Shown: in pieces, positions 63,143 to 64,000 of the stretch
Layout of the letters: each line of letters begins with the position of its first letter
Position numbering within the stretch: the first letter of the stretch is position 1
NCBI GenBank assembly: GCA_964477445.1
Contig: CAYZED010000009.1
Coordinates: forward strand, 27,784-91,783
Direction: 5' to 3'
Source: CAYZED01 sp964477445
GTDB taxonomy: Bacteria > Bacillota > Clostridia > Lutisporales > Lutisporaceae
Length of the DNA stretch: 64,000 nt
Position numbers and translations under genes: made by a program
The notes under the pieces: model-generated
The model's database searches: none
Told to the model about the DNA's origin: nothing
What the model saw: only the letters and a program-made list of their open reading frames with translations

Positions 63143-63183
63143 CAAAAAGTTTGAACTGCCAATGTCGATTGACACAGGCAGTT
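63143..63183 (-). terminator. Terminator after the Fn3 protein gene
   Basis: On the minus strand AACTGCC pairs with GGCAGTT, with an inner TGTC/GACA stem, followed by a weak T-rich stretch. Confidence 0.6.
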
Positions 63184-63254
63184 AATTTCCTAAGTTCTTA
63201 CATTTTTTTATAAGATTTTGTACACTTATGCTTTTATCTAATCATTATTCATAA

Positions 63255-64000
63255 TCATTTTCCAGTTATTTTTGTCACTTCTTTACTACATTGTCCCTCA
63301 CCATTCGGTCCTATTGCAGAAACTTTAAAACAAAATTTCGTATTCTTCTGTAAATTCTTTATAACTGTTTTTTGAGTAGATGTTTTGATAACTTTATAAT
63401 TCGAACTATTAGCAGTTCTATAGTACAAGCGGTATGATAAACCATTTGATACTTTATTCCATGATAATGTGGCATTTTTGCCATTCATTACAACAGATAA
63501 CCCCGTCGGTGCTGCAAGCTTTGAAGCCTCTATTTTGGGGGTTGGTGTTGGTGTTGGTGTTGGTGTTAACGTCGGAGTCGGCGTTACTGTCGGTCTCGGT
63601 GTCGCTGTCGGCGTTGGTGTTACCGTCGGTCTCGGTGTCGCTGTCGGCGTTGGTGTTACCGTCGGTCTCGGTGTTGCTGTCGGTGTTGGCGTCGGTGTAG
63701 ATGCCGGCCTACTGATAACTGGAACTACATCCTTAGATTTGTTTGTTTTGTCGATGGTATTGTTCACTACTATGTGACCTAGCAGTTGACCCTTGTACCA
63801 CAGGAAGGTATTAAAATCACTCCATTTGATATTAGGGGCTGTAACCATCAAGACTGTTCTACCAGGTACGCTACTATCTATTTTGTATTCCATTTTGTAG
63901 GTAAATGTGACTCCAAGTGTCGTTGCAGTCTCTCGAATTGTAAAATCTGAACCCTTGATCGTGCTTGCAATACTTGGGTCAATATTTAGATCGATATAAT
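63255..64000 (-). CDS. Fn3 domain surface protein, C-terminal part (cut by window edge)
   Basis: The reading is open to the right edge, so at least 248 residues are seen and the N-terminus is missing. Order: a beta-rich region (IDLNIDPSIASTITGSDF, then KMEYKIDSSVPGRTVLM), a Thr-Pro/Ala-Thr repeat linker of about 57 residues, and a C-terminal fibronectin type III domain with LAAPTGLSVVMNGKNATLSW and YRLYYRTANSSNYKVI. It has no LPxTG or anchor at its end. It is probably exported, as the linker suggests. Confidence 0.8.
   Translation of the reverse strand, partial: YIDLNIDPSIASTIKGSDFTIRETATTLGVTFTYKMEYKIDSSVPGRTVLMVTAPNIKWSDFNTFLWYKGQLLGHIVVNNTIDKTNKSKDVVPVISRPASTPTPTPTATPRPTVTPTPTATPRPTVTPTPTATPRPTVTPTPTLTPTPTPTPTPKIEASKLAAPTGLSVVMNGKNATLSWNKVSNGLSYRLYYRTANSSNYKVIKTSTQKTVIKNLQKNTKFCFKVSAIGPNGEGQCSKEVTKITGK
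63541..63707 (-). repeat. Thr-Pro coding repeat in the Fn3 gene
   Basis: A 42 bp higher-order unit, built from 6 bp GTGTTG-like parts, occurs about three times and codes for PTVTPTPTATPR. It forms the linker. Confidence 0.9.

Noticed and set aside
63434..63777. Two plus-strand Val/Leu- and Gly-Val-rich frames
   Set aside because: Antisense of the Fn3 protein's repeat linker; low complexity and no start signals.

Overview
This window is a low-GC Gram-positive chromosome segment from a member of the Clostridia. The evidence is the Firmicutes-type block recN-argR-nadK-tlyA-dxs-ispA-xseB-xseA-nusB-asp23, relatives of clostridial families (CD1247-like, CD3324-like, YkgJ, DUF4256), AT-rich intergenic DNA, strong GGAGG ribosome binding sites and frequent TTG/GTG starts. 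Five N-runs (1551-1560, 28181-28202, 30491-30500, 36658-36667, 45218-45227) show a scaffolded draft or metagenome assembly; all five fall inside genes. No rRNA, tRNA, IS element or CRISPR array was seen. Species cannot be named from the sequence.

Layout. 1-13 kb is housekeeping, all minus strand: DNA repair (recN, xseA/xseB), arginine repressor (argR), NAD kinase, isoprenoid synthesis (dxs, ispA), rRNA methylation (tlyA), nusB, Asp23, a Cys/Asp-rich CD1247-like protein, efp, aroQ, a ComFB-like protein, then mltG-trmR-U32 peptidase with a frameshift in the last. 13-25 kb holds a DUF4256 protein, a prolyl iminopeptidase-type hydrolase, typA, a diacylglycerol-kinase-type lipid kinase, and a giant 1,686-residue protein joining an HD domain, a long helical repeat region, a NadD-like nucleotidyltransferase, an acetyltransferase-like part and a phosphoribosyltransferase-like domain. 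A phosphotransferase is divergent from it and an Rpn-type nuclease follows. 25-31 kb has rnjA and an iron module (feoA-feoB-Cys-rich protein, fur) with two near-consensus promoters carrying Fur boxes. 31-39 kb is mixed: a P-loop kinase, GrpB, Uma2, a YkgJ-PAS-PAS-PAS sensor, a lysophospholipase, a PD-(D/E)XK protein, ftsZ and proX. 39-44 kb is the argJ-argB-argD-argC operon, whose promoter overlaps an ARG-box-like operator, followed by an unlisted 52-residue gene with its own terminator. 44-64 kb is accessory and cell-surface: a broken oligopeptide-binding protein, a sortase with an LPxTS ice-binding-like adhesin, an M29 aminopeptidase, a GH37 trehalase, small membrane proteins, VanY, CapA, a nucleotidyltransferase-like/CD3324 pair, several GNATs, a second DUF4256 copy, and an Fn3 protein cut by the window end.

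The most striking pattern is short tandem repetition at gene ends. Arrays of 14, 26 and 10 bp begin across the stop codons of rnjA, argC and argJ and copy the stop codon downstream. In-frame arrays extend the N-terminus of ArgD and the C-terminus of CapA, and others sit in linkers of the giant protein and of several exported proteins. The giant fusion protein is the best candidate for an undescribed system; its position upstream of a lipid kinase and divergent from an APH-fold kinase hints at a nucleotide/cofactor-related role, which is inference only.
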